Source: RUG563 sp045590215 (GTDB lineage: Bacteria > Bacillota > Clostridia > Christensenellales > Aristaeellaceae). Taken from it: DNA of 64,000 bases. The notes under the pieces are model-generated. The model saw only the letters and a list, made by a program, of their open reading frames with translations. It ran no database searches and was not told the DNA's origin. Below, in pieces: positions 50,109 to 59,405 of this stretch (position 1 is its first letter; each line of letters begins with the position of its first letter). The stretch is from assembly GCA_045590215.1 (NCBI GenBank), contig JAZNQO010000026.1:1-64000 (forward strand). Reading direction: 5' to 3'. A program made the translations under genes and the position numbers.

Positions 50109-50138
50109 GATATTTTCCTCCGGTGTTTTGCTGTTTCC

Positions 50139-50167
50139 ATCATATCATTGTTTTTGCGCCTTGACAA
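50139..50167 (-). promoter_or_regulatory. Promoter of the CE2-GH10 operon
   Basis: Minus strand TTGTCA, 17-nt spacer, TATGAT. Its -35 lies 11 bp from the -35 of the opposite promoter. Confidence 0.75.
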
Positions 50168-50178
50168 GCATTCTGCCC

Positions 50179-50207
50179 TTGACTTTTTCCTCATGAAATG
50201 CTATAAA
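50179..50207 (+). promoter_or_regulatory. Divergent promoter of the second esterase
   Basis: TTGACT, 17-nt spacer ending TGC, TATAAA (extended -10). Confidence 0.75.
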
Positions 50208-50246
50208 CATTTTATATTCAATCATTCAAAGAAAGGCGTTTTTACC

Positions 50247-51308
50247 ATGAAAACATTGGATATTAGAAAGACGGATTTGATCCGCAAAAACGGCCGTTTT
50301 GATACGGAAGAAGTTGCATTTCCCCTGATGTGGAGCGGTTCTGGCGCAGAAATGCTGCTGGATGGAAGCCATCTGGAAGTGCAGATAGACTGCCATTATA
50401 CCTCCATGGCTCCCTATCTTTCCTTCACTGTGGACGGTGTTCGCAGCCAGAATTTCGTCCCTCTCAAGGGAAAACACTGGTATCCCGTTTTCCTTGGCCT
50501 TTCCGATGTACCGCATCAGGTGCGCATCGTCAAGGAAACCCAGCCCTTTGGCGGCGATAGCGAAGCCTATGTGACACTCCTTAACATTCGCACGAACGGG
50601 ACGCTGCTGCCCCTGCCGGAACCCAAAATGAAGATCGAGTTTATCGGCGATTCCATCACCAGCGGCGAAGGCTGCAAAGGCCCCATTTCTTTCATGGAGT
50701 GGGTGCCCATGGTGTTTTCTGCATCGGATACTTACGTTAAAATGACAGCAGATGCGCTTCATGCGCAATATCAGCAGGTCAGCCAAAGCGGCTGGGGCGT
50801 ATTGGGCGGCTGGGATAACGACCCGAACGGCTGCATCCCCAAGGTTTATCATCAGGTTTGCGGCCCCGTTTCAACGCAAGGGGCGAAGAAGGAATATGCT
50901 TTTTCCTTCCAGCCGGATAAAATCGTTATCGCTCTTGGCACAAACGATGCTGGGGCTATGAACTCTCCCCCATTTACGGATTCTGCAACTGGCACCGTTT
51001 ATAAATTGACGGACACGCCGGAAGATTGCAAACGCTTTGAAGAGGGCTGCCTTGCCTTTATTCGGATGCTGCATGAAAAAAATCCCGGCGCAAAGCTCGT
51101 ATGGATTGTGTTTTATGATGCGGGCCCCATTTACAATGGCGTAAAGGCTGCCGTGGAAAAGGCAAAAGAAGAAGGCATTCCAATTAAATTCGCCGTGCCG
51201 CTGACACTGGACGGCATGAAAAAGCAGGATATGGGAAGCCGAGCGCATCCAGGCCTTAAAGCCCATCAAAAAATAAGCAAAATTCTTGTAAAGCTGCTCA
51301 AAGAATAA
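50247..51308 (+). CDS. Second CE2-like SGNH/GDSL hydrolase
   Basis: Protein of 353 residues, organised like the divergent neighbour: N-terminal beta-sandwich (about 1-125), then an SGNH domain with Ser136 in IEFIGDSITSGEG, IALGTNDAG, and a late AHPGLKAHQKIS that holds the catalytic His. The start at 50247 has GAAAGG upstream; the same frame stays open far upstream to 49434 but only as a shadow of the opposite gene. No signal peptide. It is likely an acetyl-carbohydrate esterase with a different position or sugar preference from its neighbour. Confidence 0.86.
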   Translation: MKTLDIRKTDLIRKNGRFDTEEVAFPLMWSGSGAEMLLDGSHLEVQIDCHYTSMAPYLSFTVDGVRSQNFVPLKGKHWYPVFLGLSDVPHQVRIVKETQPFGGDSEAYVTLLNIRTNGTLLPLPEPKMKIEFIGDSITSGEGCKGPISFMEWVPMVFSASDTYVKMTADALHAQYQQVSQSGWGVLGGWDNDPNGCIPKVYHQVCGPVSTQGAKKEYAFSFQPDKIVIALGTNDAGAMNSPPFTDSATGTVYKLTDTPEDCKRFEEGCLAFIRMLHEKNPGAKLVWIVFYDAGPIYNGVKAAVEKAKEEGIPIKFAVPLTLDGMKKQDMGSRAHPGLKAHQKISKILVKLLKE

Positions 51309-51318
51309 GCATCAAAAT

Positions 51319-51356
51319 GCAGCCATTGGTAATCATACCGATGGCTGCGTTTTTTA
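51319..51356 (+). terminator. Terminator of the second esterase gene
   Basis: Thirteen-pair stem GCAGCCATTGGTA/TACCGATGGCTGC (one G-U) with ATCA loop, then GTTTTTTATTTTTT. Confidence 0.92.
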
Positions 51357-52958
51357 TTTTTTCATCACAGCCGCCAGTGCGAATACAACGGGGGAATTCC
51401 AATAGATTGTAATTTCGTTCATGGAATAGCTGCCGTAATGGTCAATATAACATTTCATGGGTGGCGTGCCGGGCTTGATATGCTCCTTTGCAACGGCATC
51501 GCCTGGATGGCGGTTGGGACCGCCGGAAACCATGCCGGGCATACATTCATCAATGCCGTCCGCATAGGCTGGGCGCAGATGCGGATTATTATAGGCGTAA
51601 TCGCCGTTGCCGGTCACATAACTGATGCCCATGGCGTTCATCCCCATCAGCACATGAAGCTGGGCGAGCACCGTTTCCCGGAAACGGCTTCCGCTTTCAA
51701 TCCAATCGGCCAGAGCCATGGTCATGCCGTGGTGCATCAGGGGCATATTGCTGCCCCAAACATAATCATGTTCCATCATGGCGGCACGATAACCGCAGCC
51801 GTCTGCCACGCCTTTCAGCCTTTCAGCCTCTGCAACGATTTCATTTTTGATCACTTGCAGAACGCTCTCTTCCACAGCAAATTCAGTTGTCAAAAGAGCC
51901 ATCTGCCCCATGCCGCCCACTTCACCCCATCCAAGAGCAGTGCGAGGGAACGGCATTGTGCGCAGCTTTTTCATGTCATCATAGAACCGCTGCTCACCGG
52001 TTACGGCATACATTTCCGCCGCTGCCCAATAGCGGTTAGAAAGGTCGTCCCTTTCGCCATAGCCGCCGGTTGAAGAGCCGACACGATTCTGTGCCGGAAT
52101 GTAATAGGGGTTTTCTTTCAACCATTTATAAGTTTTTTCGGCGGCCAGCAGCAGTGTATTTGAGTATGCTTCGTCCTTTGCCCGGAAAGCACGGCTGCCA
52201 AGTGCGCATACGGCAGCAAAGTCAGCAGCGGCGATGGTCGTGACAGGCATCAGATACAGCTGCTCTTTATCCTCTTCCGGCATCACAAACGGCGCATGGC
52301 GTGCTGTGGTTAATTTATGATAAACGGCTCCATCCTCACGCTGCATTTGCAAAATCCAGTCCAGCTCATATTTAATTTCATTGAGGATATCCGGCAGGCG
52401 ATTGCCGCTTTCCGGGATGTTCAGATGCAGTTTCTCAAAAACAGTAGGATACATGAGATAGGCATACAAAAGCTGTGCAGCGGCCACGGCTCCGGGGGTT
52501 ACATACCGGCCATAATCCCCGGCATCATGCCAACCGCCAAGGATTCTCTTTTTAACGTCATGGTTATCCCATTCCATGGCTATGCCAGTATGGCAGGCGG
52601 CATGGGTGTAAACCCCGGCGTGTTTTTCTTCCAATGCACAGCCGCAGCGCAGGAAATAAAACGCTCGCAGCACATCATACATCAGCTTATCATAAGGCTT
52701 TTCGCTGATTTCAAAGGAAGCGGAGCGTCCCTTTTCGCAGCTGATCATATATCTGCCGGGGGTGTTGAAACTTGAAAAATCCCCTTGATATACCATATCG
52801 CCGGAAAGTGCATCCTCTCCGAATTTCTTCCATTCCCCCGTAAAGCAAACAAGACCTTCCATATCCAGAAGGACAAAATCTGTGCATGGTTCCGTAATGA
52901 CCGCCATTTTTTCGCTTTCTGCAAAATATCCAGCCTGATTTACATATATTTTGAACAC
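51354..52958 (-). CDS. GH9 family cellulase/oligosaccharidase, no signal peptide
   Basis: Enzyme of 534 residues acting on beta-1,4-glucans. An N-terminal Ig-like domain (about 1-85, cellulase CelD type) precedes the (alpha/alpha)6 barrel. Catalytic base Asp145/Asp148 in GGWHDAGDYGRYV; acid Glu515 in NEITIYWNSP. GGPNRHPGDAVAKEHI is the other conserved GH9 block. GTG start with AAAGGAG upstream. Lack of a signal peptide suggests hydrolysis of imported cello- or xylogluco-oligosaccharides, as for GH9 exo-glucosidases. Confidence 0.92.
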   Translation of the reverse strand: MFKIYVNQAGYFAESEKMAVITEPCTDFVLLDMEGLVCFTGEWKKFGEDALSGDMVYQGDFSSFNTPGRYMISCEKGRSASFEISEKPYDKLMYDVLRAFYFLRCGCALEEKHAGVYTHAACHTGIAMEWDNHDVKKRILGGWHDAGDYGRYVTPGAVAAAQLLYAYLMYPTVFEKLHLNIPESGNRLPDILNEIKYELDWILQMQREDGAVYHKLTTARHAPFVMPEEDKEQLYLMPVTTIAAADFAAVCALGSRAFRAKDEAYSNTLLLAAEKTYKWLKENPYYIPAQNRVGSSTGGYGERDDLSNRYWAAAEMYAVTGEQRFYDDMKKLRTMPFPRTALGWGEVGGMGQMALLTTEFAVEESVLQVIKNEIVAEAERLKGVADGCGYRAAMMEHDYVWGSNMPLMHHGMTMALADWIESGSRFRETVLAQLHVLMGMNAMGISYVTGNGDYAYNNPHLRPAYADGIDECMPGMVSGGPNRHPGDAVAKEHIKPGTPPMKCYIDHYGSYSMNEITIYWNSPVVFALAAVMKK

Positions 52959-52990
52959 GTTGAAAGATTCTCCTTTCCTAATCTATTGGC

Positions 52991-53019
52991 ATTATAGCAA
53001 ATATTTCATTTTCTGTCTT
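52991..53019 (-). promoter_or_regulatory. Promoter of the GH9 gene
   Basis: Minus strand AAGACA, 17-nt spacer ending TGC, TATAAT (extended -10). Confidence 0.65.
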
Positions 53020-53032
53020 TGCCGAAAGGTAC

Positions 53033-53061
53033 TTGCTTTGTGACAATTAGAATGGTAAAAT
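53033..53061 (+). promoter_or_regulatory. Promoter of the PHP gene
   Basis: TTGCTT, 17-nt spacer ending TGG, TAAAAT (extended -10), 32 nt before the ATG. Confidence 0.6.
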
Positions 53062-53092
53062 AGAGAAAAAAGAAAGACAGGAACGGAGAATT

Positions 53093-53902
53093 ATGACAAA
53101 GTATCTTTATGAAACCCATATGCACACATCCCAGGGCTCTGCCTGCGGCCATAGCCGAGGGGCTGATTATATCAAGCCTTATCAGGATCTTGGTTATGCC
53201 GGTATCATTATTACCGATCATTTCTTCAAGGGCAACACCCGGCCTGACCGTTCCCTTCCCTGGAACGAATGGGTGAACCAGTTCTGCAGCGGTTATGAAG
53301 ATGCGAAGAACGAAGGCGACAAGCGGAATTTCCCTGTCTTTTTTGCCTTGGAAGAAAATTTCAACGGCGATGAATATTTGATTTACGGGCTGGATAAGGC
53401 CTATCTTTTACAGCATCCGGATATCAAGGAATGGAATAGATCAAGAATGTACCGGGAAGTGCGTGCGGCTGGCGGCTGCATGGTGCAGGCACATCCCTTC
53501 CGCTCCCGTTTCTATAACGACGCCATTCATTTGCTGCCGGATTTTGTTGATGGCATCGAAGCTGTCAACTATGGCAATGTACCGGTTTGGAACACGCTCG
53601 CCCTGCAATACGCCAAGCGGCTTTCTCTCCCCTATACCAGCGGTTCAGATAACCATGATGCCAGCCGGATGACCAAGGAGAACCTCGGCGGTGTTTTGCT
53701 GGATACGCCGCTCACAACCATTCAGGATTATGTATCTGTGATTCTGAACAGAAAACCCATGGAAATGCTGCCGCCGTCTGCTGCTATTCTTCCGCCTTGG
53801 GAGAAAGGCCTGCCCATTGATTTGCCTGTGCATATTCACGGGGAAAATGATGAACTCCTTCCCGGAGATGCCCGGAAACTCTTGGAAGAAGGACATCTGT
53901 AA
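53093..53902 (+). CDS. PHP-domain metal-dependent phosphoesterase
   Basis: Protein of 269 residues of the polymerase-and-histidinol-phosphatase fold. The metal-binding motifs are in order: YETHMHTSQGSACGH, IIITDHF, ALEENFNG, VQAHPFR and GSDNHDAS. The natural substrate of these stand-alone PHP proteins is often a phosphorylated sugar or nucleotide and cannot be told here. ACGGAG precedes the ATG. It diverges from the GH9 gene. Confidence 0.87.
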   Translation: MTKYLYETHMHTSQGSACGHSRGADYIKPYQDLGYAGIIITDHFFKGNTRPDRSLPWNEWVNQFCSGYEDAKNEGDKRNFPVFFALEENFNGDEYLIYGLDKAYLLQHPDIKEWNRSRMYREVRAAGGCMVQAHPFRSRFYNDAIHLLPDFVDGIEAVNYGNVPVWNTLALQYAKRLSLPYTSGSDNHDASRMTKENLGGVLLDTPLTTIQDYVSVILNRKPMEMLPPSAAILPPWEKGLPIDLPVHIHGENDELLPGDARKLLEEGHL

Positions 53903-53925
53903 ATAACGTAAGCACCCGAAAACAC

Positions 53926-53956
53926 AAAAAAGGTTCAGTTCACGCTGAACCTTTAT
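53926..53956. terminator. Terminator after the PHP gene and, on minus, after fhs
   Basis: Ten-bp stem AAAGGTTCAG/CTGAACCTTT; six T follow on the minus strand. On plus the tail is weaker. Confidence 0.8.
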
Positions 53957-53962
53957 ATAACA

Positions 53963-53996
53963 AACGGAAGACAAGCCGAAGCTTGACTTCCGTTTT
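53963..53996. terminator. Second hairpin at the end of fhs
   Basis: Long stem AACGGAAGACAAGC, loop CGAA, GCTTGACTTCCGTT with one A-A mismatch, 16 nt after the fhs stop; T tract on plus is TTTTCTT, on minus only TTTG. It may act as an RNA-stabilising hairpin ahead of the terminator at 53926. Confidence 0.6.
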
Positions 53997-54012
53997 CTTA
54001 TTGATGGAAATA

Positions 54013-55692
54013 TTAGAAAAGACCAGTAATTTTACCGTCGGCATCCACGTCGATGCGCTCGGCGGCAGGAGACTTGGGCAGACCGGGCATGGTCATGATA
54101 TCGCCGGTCAGCACCACGATGAAGCCTGCGCCGGCAGAGATCTTGACGTTGCGGATGGTCACGGTGAAGCCTGTGGGCGCACCCAGTTTACCGGGATCAT
54201 CAGAGAAGGAATACTGGGTCTTGGCAATGCAGATGGGGCATTTGTTGAAGCCAAGAGCCGTCAGGGTGTCAATCTGCTTCTGGGCAGCAGGCAGGATGTT
54301 GATGCCGTCACCACCATAGACCTTCTTGACCACGGAAGCGATCTTTTCTTCGATGCTCATGTCGTCTTCATAGGAGAAGGTGAAGTTGCCCTGTTCTTCT
54401 TCACAAAGACGAACCACTTCCTTGGCCAGCTCTTCGCCGCCCTTGCCGCCTTCGGCCCAAACGGTGGAAAGCACGGTGTTCACGCCCAGTTCACGGCACT
54501 TGTTGATGATGAATTCGATTTCAGCATCCGTATCCGTGGGGAAACGGTTCACTGCCACCACGCAGGGCAGCTGATAGACGTTCTTGATGTTGCCAACGTG
54601 GCGCAGGAGGTTGGGCACACCCTTTTCCAGTGCAACAATGTTTTCATTAGCAAGGTCAGTCTTGGCAACGCCGCCATGCATCTTGAGGGCACGAACGGTA
54701 GCCACTACCACAACAGCATCAGGGGTCAAACCGGCCATACGGCACTTAATGTCCAGGAACTTTTCAGCACCAAGGTCTGCACCGAAACCGGCTTCGGTCA
54801 CGGTATAGTCGCCCATTTTCAGAGCCATCTTGGTCGCCATTACAGAGTTGCAGCCGTGGGCAATGTTGGCGAAGGGGCCGCCATGCACGAAAGCAGGGGT
54901 GCCTTCCAGGGTCTGCACGAGGTTGGGCTTCAGGGCGTCTTTCAGCAGGGCGGTCATGGCACCGGCAGCCTTCAGTTCGCCGCAGGTGACGGGCTTATCG
55001 TCATAGGTATAGCCAACGATGATGCGGCTGAGGCGTTCTTTGAGGTCGGTCAGGCTGTTGGACAGGCACAGAACTGCCATGATTTCGCTGGCAACGGTGA
55101 TATCGAAGCCGTCTTCACGGGGCACGCCGTTGATGCGTCCACCAAGGCCGTCCACGATGTAGCGCAGCTGACGGTCGTTCATGTCCACGCAGCGTTTCCA
55201 GGTGATCTTTTTCACGTCAATGTTCAGGGCATTCCCCTGCTGGATGTGATTGTCCAGCATGGCGGCCAAGAGGTTATTGGCAGCACCGATGGCGTGGAAG
55301 TCGCCGGTGAAATGGAGGTTGATATCTTCCATGGGAACAACCTGGGCATAGCCGCCGCCGGCAGCACCGCCCTTGATGCCAAACACCGGGCCAAGGGAGG
55401 GCTCTCGAAGGGCAACGGTAACGTCCTTGCCAATGCGGCGCAGGCCGTCGGCCAGACCGATGGTGGTGGTGGTTTTGCCTTCACCGGCACTGGTAGGCGT
55501 GATGGCTGTTACCAGAATCAGCTTGCCGTCTTTTTTGTCGGTTTCATTCAGCAGGGACAGATCAATCTTTGCCTTGTAATTGCCATACTGTTCCACATAC
55601 TTTTCGTCCACGTGAGCACGTTCGGCGATAACGCGGATGTGTTCCATTTCGCATTCCTGGGCGATCTGGATATCGGTCTTGTAAGCGGCCAT
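54013..55692 (-). CDS. fhs: Formate-tetrahydrofolate ligase
   Basis: Makes 10-formyl-THF from formate, THF and ATP. It has 559 residues. Phosphate loop TPTSAGEGKTTTTIGLAD near residue 65; other family blocks EPSLGPVFGIKGGAAGGGYA and FANIAHGCNSVMAT. The start at 55692 is set by GGAGGAGA just upstream; an earlier frame start at 55707 lacks a site. It is the last gene of the purine cluster, and its product feeds the AICAR transformylase encoded three genes upstream of purL. Confidence 0.97.
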   Translation of the reverse strand: MAAYKTDIQIAQECEMEHIRVIAERAHVDEKYVEQYGNYKAKIDLSLLNETDKKDGKLILVTAITPTSAGEGKTTTTIGLADGLRRIGKDVTVALREPSLGPVFGIKGGAAGGGYAQVVPMEDINLHFTGDFHAIGAANNLLAAMLDNHIQQGNALNIDVKKITWKRCVDMNDRQLRYIVDGLGGRINGVPREDGFDITVASEIMAVLCLSNSLTDLKERLSRIIVGYTYDDKPVTCGELKAAGAMTALLKDALKPNLVQTLEGTPAFVHGGPFANIAHGCNSVMATKMALKMGDYTVTEAGFGADLGAEKFLDIKCRMAGLTPDAVVVVATVRALKMHGGVAKTDLANENIVALEKGVPNLLRHVGNIKNVYQLPCVVAVNRFPTDTDAEIEFIINKCRELGVNTVLSTVWAEGGKGGEELAKEVVRLCEEEQGNFTFSYEDDMSIEEKIASVVKKVYGGDGINILPAAQKQIDTLTALGFNKCPICIAKTQYSFSDDPGKLGAPTGFTVTIRNVKISAGAGFIVVLTGDIMTMPGLPKSPAAERIDVDADGKITGLF

Positions 55693-55716
55693 TGTGATCT
55701 CCTCCATTATCTTTTC

Positions 55717-58700
55717 TTATTTGAAGTATTTGACTGCAGAAGCAAACAGCTTGATATCGTATTCACCGGGCACGTTTTTATAAAGACCTGCTCCGATGCG
55801 TTCGCTATGCCCCATCTTGCCCAGCACACGGCCGTCGGGAGACGTGATGCCTTCGATGGCGCAGAGAGAATTGTTGGGGTTGAAGTGGATATCGTCGGTG
55901 GCATTCCCGGAAAGATCCACATACTGGGTGGCTATCTGGCCGTTTTCAGCTAGCCGCTTCAGTGTTTCCTCGTTGGCAAGGAAACGGCCTTCGCCGTGGG
56001 AAATCGGCACAGTGTACACATCGCCCACATTGGTCAGCTGCAGCCAGGGAGACTTGTTGGAAGCAACCCTTGTATGCACAATGCGGCTCTGGTGACGGCC
56101 GATGGTGTTGAAGGTCAGCGTGGGGCAAGTTTCGTCCGTGTCCACAATCTTGCCAAAGGGCACAAGACCCAGCTTGATCAAGGCTTGGAAGCCGTTACAA
56201 ACGCCCAGCATCAGGCCGTCCCGATTGTCCAGCAGATCCTCAACGCCTTCCTTGATGGCGGCATTGCGGAAGAAAGCCGTAATGAACTTGGCACTGCCGT
56301 CCGGTTCGTCGCCGCCGGAGAAACCGCCGGGCAGGAAGATGATCTGGCTTTCCTTCATGGCATTGGCAAAAGCGTCAATGCTGCGAGAAATGCCGTCGCT
56401 GGTCAGGTTATTGAGCACAACAATCTTGGCGGCGCAGCCTGCATCCATGGCAGCCTTGGCACTGTCAAATTCGCAGTTCGTGCCAGGGAAAACGGGAATG
56501 AGCACCTGCGGCTTGGCTGTACGAATGGCAGGCTTGGCCCATTCAGTGGCAGTATAGGCGAAGTTTTCGATTTTCTTGCCTTCGGTTTTGATGTTGCAGG
56601 AGTATACGCTTTCCAGTTTGTCTTCGTATTTCTTTTGCAGGCAGCACAGGCAAAGGTCTTCGCCCTTATAGCTGATGGCGGCGTTTTCTGTGATTTCACC
56701 GATGACCTTTTCGCCTTCGGCATCGCTCACTTCCAGCAGGAAGGAAGCGTAGTTATAACCGAAGATGTCGTCCATGGTCATGTCGTCGGCAAACGTAAAG
56801 CCGAGGCCGTTACCGATGGCCATCTTCATCACGGCTTCCGCAATGCCGCCCATGCCGGGGGTATAGCAGGCAACGGCTTTGCCGGAATTGAGCAGGCCGA
56901 ACACCTTATCAAACACCTTCAGCAAAGAAGCCGTAACGGGCAGGTCGTTTTCGTCCATTTCGGGAGAAATGTAAATCAGCTTGTTACCGGCATGCTTGAA
57001 TTCGGGAGATACGATGTCCTGCGTTTTCTGGCATGTGACAGCGAAAGAAACCAGCGTGGGCGGTACGTCTAGATCTTCAAAGGAGCCGCTCATAGAGTCC
57101 TTACCGCCGATGGAGCCAATGCCCAGCTCTTTCTGTGCCATGAAAGCACCCAGCAACGCAGACAGGGGTTTACCCCACCGCTTGCTGTCCTTGCCGGGAC
57201 GTTCAAAGTATTCCTGGAAAGTGAGATACACATCTTCAAACTTGGCCCCTGTTGCAATCAACTTGCAAACGGATTCCACCACCGCCAGATACGCACCATG
57301 ATAGGGGCTCTTTTCGGCAATGAAGGGGTTATAGCCAAAGCTCATCAAAGAGCAATCGTCGGTGTGTCCCTGCTCCACAGAAATTTTCTGCACCATGGCC
57401 TGAATGGGCGTCTGCTGGTTTTTGCCGCCAAAGGGCATCAGCACCGTGCCTGCGCCGATGGTAGAGTCAAACCGTTCGGAAAGGCCACGCTTGGAGCACA
57501 GGTTCAAGTCCTGAACCAAGGCTTCATAATTTTCCTTGAAGCTGCCTTCTACCTTCTTGGCATAAGGCTTGCAGTCTTCAGGGGTAATATCAATATGCTT
57601 GGAAGCACCGTTGGAATTGAGGAATTCACGGCTAAGATTCACGATGCAATTGCCGTTCCAATACATTTGCAGACGGGGATTTTCCTGCACCTTGGCCACC
57701 TGCACAGCCTGCAGGTTTTCGCTTTCGGCAAGAGCAAGGAAGCGTTCCTTGTCTTCGGGAGCGATGACTACAGCCATGCGTTCCTGGCTTTCGGAAATGG
57801 CAAGCTCTGTGCCGTCCAAACCGTCATACTTCTTGGGAACGGCGTTCAGGTCGATTTCCAGGCCATCAGCCAGTTCGCCGATAGCAACGGAAACGCCGCC
57901 GGCACCAAAGTCGTTGCAACGCTTAATCATCAGGCTGGCTTCCGCATTGCGGAAAAGACGCTGCAATTTGCGTTCTTCAGGCGCATTGCCCTTTTGCACT
58001 TCTGCGCCGCAGGTTTCAAGGCTGGTCAGGGTGTGGGACTTGGAAGAGCCCGTTGCACCGCCGCAGCCGTCACGGCCCGTGCTGCCGCCAAGGAGAATAA
58101 CGATATCGCCGGGTTCAGGCCGTTCGCGACGCACGTTCTTTTCGGGAGCCGCGGCGATGACAGCACCGATTTCCATGCGCTTGGCAGCGTAACCGGGATG
58201 ATAGATTTCATCCACGATGCCGGTAGCAAGGCCAATCTGGTTTCCGTAGGAAGAATAACCGGCAGCGGCTGTTGTGACCAGTTTCCGCTGGGGCAGCTTG
58301 CCCTTCATGGTTTCGGAAACGGGCTTCAGGGGGTTCGCCGCACCCGTCACACGCATGGCACCATACACATAGCTGCGGCCGGAAAGCGGGTCACGGATGG
58401 CACCTCCGATACAGGTGGCAGCACCGCCGAAGGGTTCGATTTCGGTGGGATGGTTATGGGTTTCGTTTTTGAAAAGCAGCAGCCAAGGCTCCTTGACGCC
58501 GTCCTTTTCAATTTCAATCTTCACTGTGCAGGCGTTGATTTCTTCGGATTCGTCCAGCTTTTCCAGTTTGCCGTGCTTTTTCAGATACTTTACCGCAACG
58601 GTGGCCAAATCCATCAGGCAAATGGGCTTTGTGCGGTTCAGTTCCTTGCGGACGCCGATGTATTCATCATACGCCTTCTGCAATAGCGGATCGGTGAAGG

Positions 58701-59403
58701 TGGCACTGTCAATTTCCGTCAGGAACGTTGTATGACGGCAATGGTCAGACCAGTAGGTGTCGATCATGCGGATTTCGGTGATGGTGGGGTCTCTGTCTTC
58801 ACTCTTGAAATAGTCCTGACAGAAAGCGATATCATCCGCATCCATGGCAAGGCCATAGTTCTTGACGAATGCTTCAAGACCGGCACGATCCAGCTTGGTA
58901 AAGCCGTTCAGGGTTTCCACGGTTTCGGGAATTTCGTATTGGATTTTCAGTGTTTCAGGAAGTTCCAAAGCTGCTTCCCTTGCTTCCACAGGGTTAATGA
59001 CGTACTTTTTGATTTCCGTCAGTTCGCTTTCGGAAACATCGCCTTCAATCACATACACCTTCGCCGTGCGGATCACAGGTCGATTACCTTGAGAAATCAG
59101 CTGAATGCACTGGGCAGCGGAATCGGCACGCTGGTCAAACTGGCCGGGCAGATATTCCACGGCAAACACAGTGGCATCGCCCGTTTCAATTTCGGCAGAA
59201 ATATCGTCCAGCTGGGGCTCGGAAAACACCGTCTTGCAGGCGTAATCGAACAGATCTTTTTCGATATCTTCTGCGTCATATCGGTTGATGATGCGCACAT
59301 TCTGCACGCTTTCGATATTCAGAAGGGTGCGAATATCGGAAAGCAGGGCATTGGCTTCCAGAGCCAGTTCCTTTTTCTTCTCCACATAAATCCGGTAAAC
59401 CAT
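55717..59403 (-). CDS. purL: Phosphoribosylformylglycinamidine synthase, single-chain form
   Basis: Fourth step of purine synthesis, FGAR to FGAM with glutamine. 1228 residues carry all three functions that many bacteria split into PurS, PurL and PurQ: N-terminal PurS-like part (about 1-160), synthetase halves with FKNETHNHPTEIEPFGGAAT and DFGAGGVSVAIGELADG, and a C-terminal glutaminase with the nucleophile Cys in MLGVCNGFQAL and ISHGEGRF. It starts 2 nt after purD's stop. Confidence 0.97.
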   Translation of the reverse strand: MVYRIYVEKKKELALEANALLSDIRTLLNIESVQNVRIINRYDAEDIEKDLFDYACKTVFSEPQLDDISAEIETGDATVFAVEYLPGQFDQRADSAAQCIQLISQGNRPVIRTAKVYVIEGDVSESELTEIKKYVINPVEAREAALELPETLKIQYEIPETVETLNGFTKLDRAGLEAFVKNYGLAMDADDIAFCQDYFKSEDRDPTITEIRMIDTYWSDHCRHTTFLTEIDSATFTDPLLQKAYDEYIGVRKELNRTKPICLMDLATVAVKYLKKHGKLEKLDESEEINACTVKIEIEKDGVKEPWLLLFKNETHNHPTEIEPFGGAATCIGGAIRDPLSGRSYVYGAMRVTGAANPLKPVSETMKGKLPQRKLVTTAAAGYSSYGNQIGLATGIVDEIYHPGYAAKRMEIGAVIAAAPEKNVRRERPEPGDIVILLGGSTGRDGCGGATGSSKSHTLTSLETCGAEVQKGNAPEERKLQRLFRNAEASLMIKRCNDFGAGGVSVAIGELADGLEIDLNAVPKKYDGLDGTELAISESQERMAVVIAPEDKERFLALAESENLQAVQVAKVQENPRLQMYWNGNCIVNLSREFLNSNGASKHIDITPEDCKPYAKKVEGSFKENYEALVQDLNLCSKRGLSERFDSTIGAGTVLMPFGGKNQQTPIQAMVQKISVEQGHTDDCSLMSFGYNPFIAEKSPYHGAYLAVVESVCKLIATGAKFEDVYLTFQEYFERPGKDSKRWGKPLSALLGAFMAQKELGIGSIGGKDSMSGSFEDLDVPPTLVSFAVTCQKTQDIVSPEFKHAGNKLIYISPEMDENDLPVTASLLKVFDKVFGLLNSGKAVACYTPGMGGIAEAVMKMAIGNGLGFTFADDMTMDDIFGYNYASFLLEVSDAEGEKVIGEITENAAISYKGEDLCLCCLQKKYEDKLESVYSCNIKTEGKKIENFAYTATEWAKPAIRTAKPQVLIPVFPGTNCEFDSAKAAMDAGCAAKIVVLNNLTSDGISRSIDAFANAMKESQIIFLPGGFSGGDEPDGSAKFITAFFRNAAIKEGVEDLLDNRDGLMLGVCNGFQALIKLGLVPFGKIVDTDETCPTLTFNTIGRHQSRIVHTRVASNKSPWLQLTNVGDVYTVPISHGEGRFLANEETLKRLAENGQIATQYVDLSGNATDDIHFNPNNSLCAIEGITSPDGRVLGKMGHSERIGAGLYKNVPGEYDIKLFASAVKYFK

Positions 59404-59405
59404 AC

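Noticed and set aside
49434..50246. N-terminal extension of the second esterase by 271 codons
   Set aside because: The extension is opposite the first CE2 gene and crosses both divergent promoters; the true start at 50247 has a ribosome binding site.
53983..55953. Antisense frame of 656 codons opposite fhs and the purL end
   Set aside because: It spans two real genes and their gap, is His/Gly/Val rich and lacks any recognisable domain.
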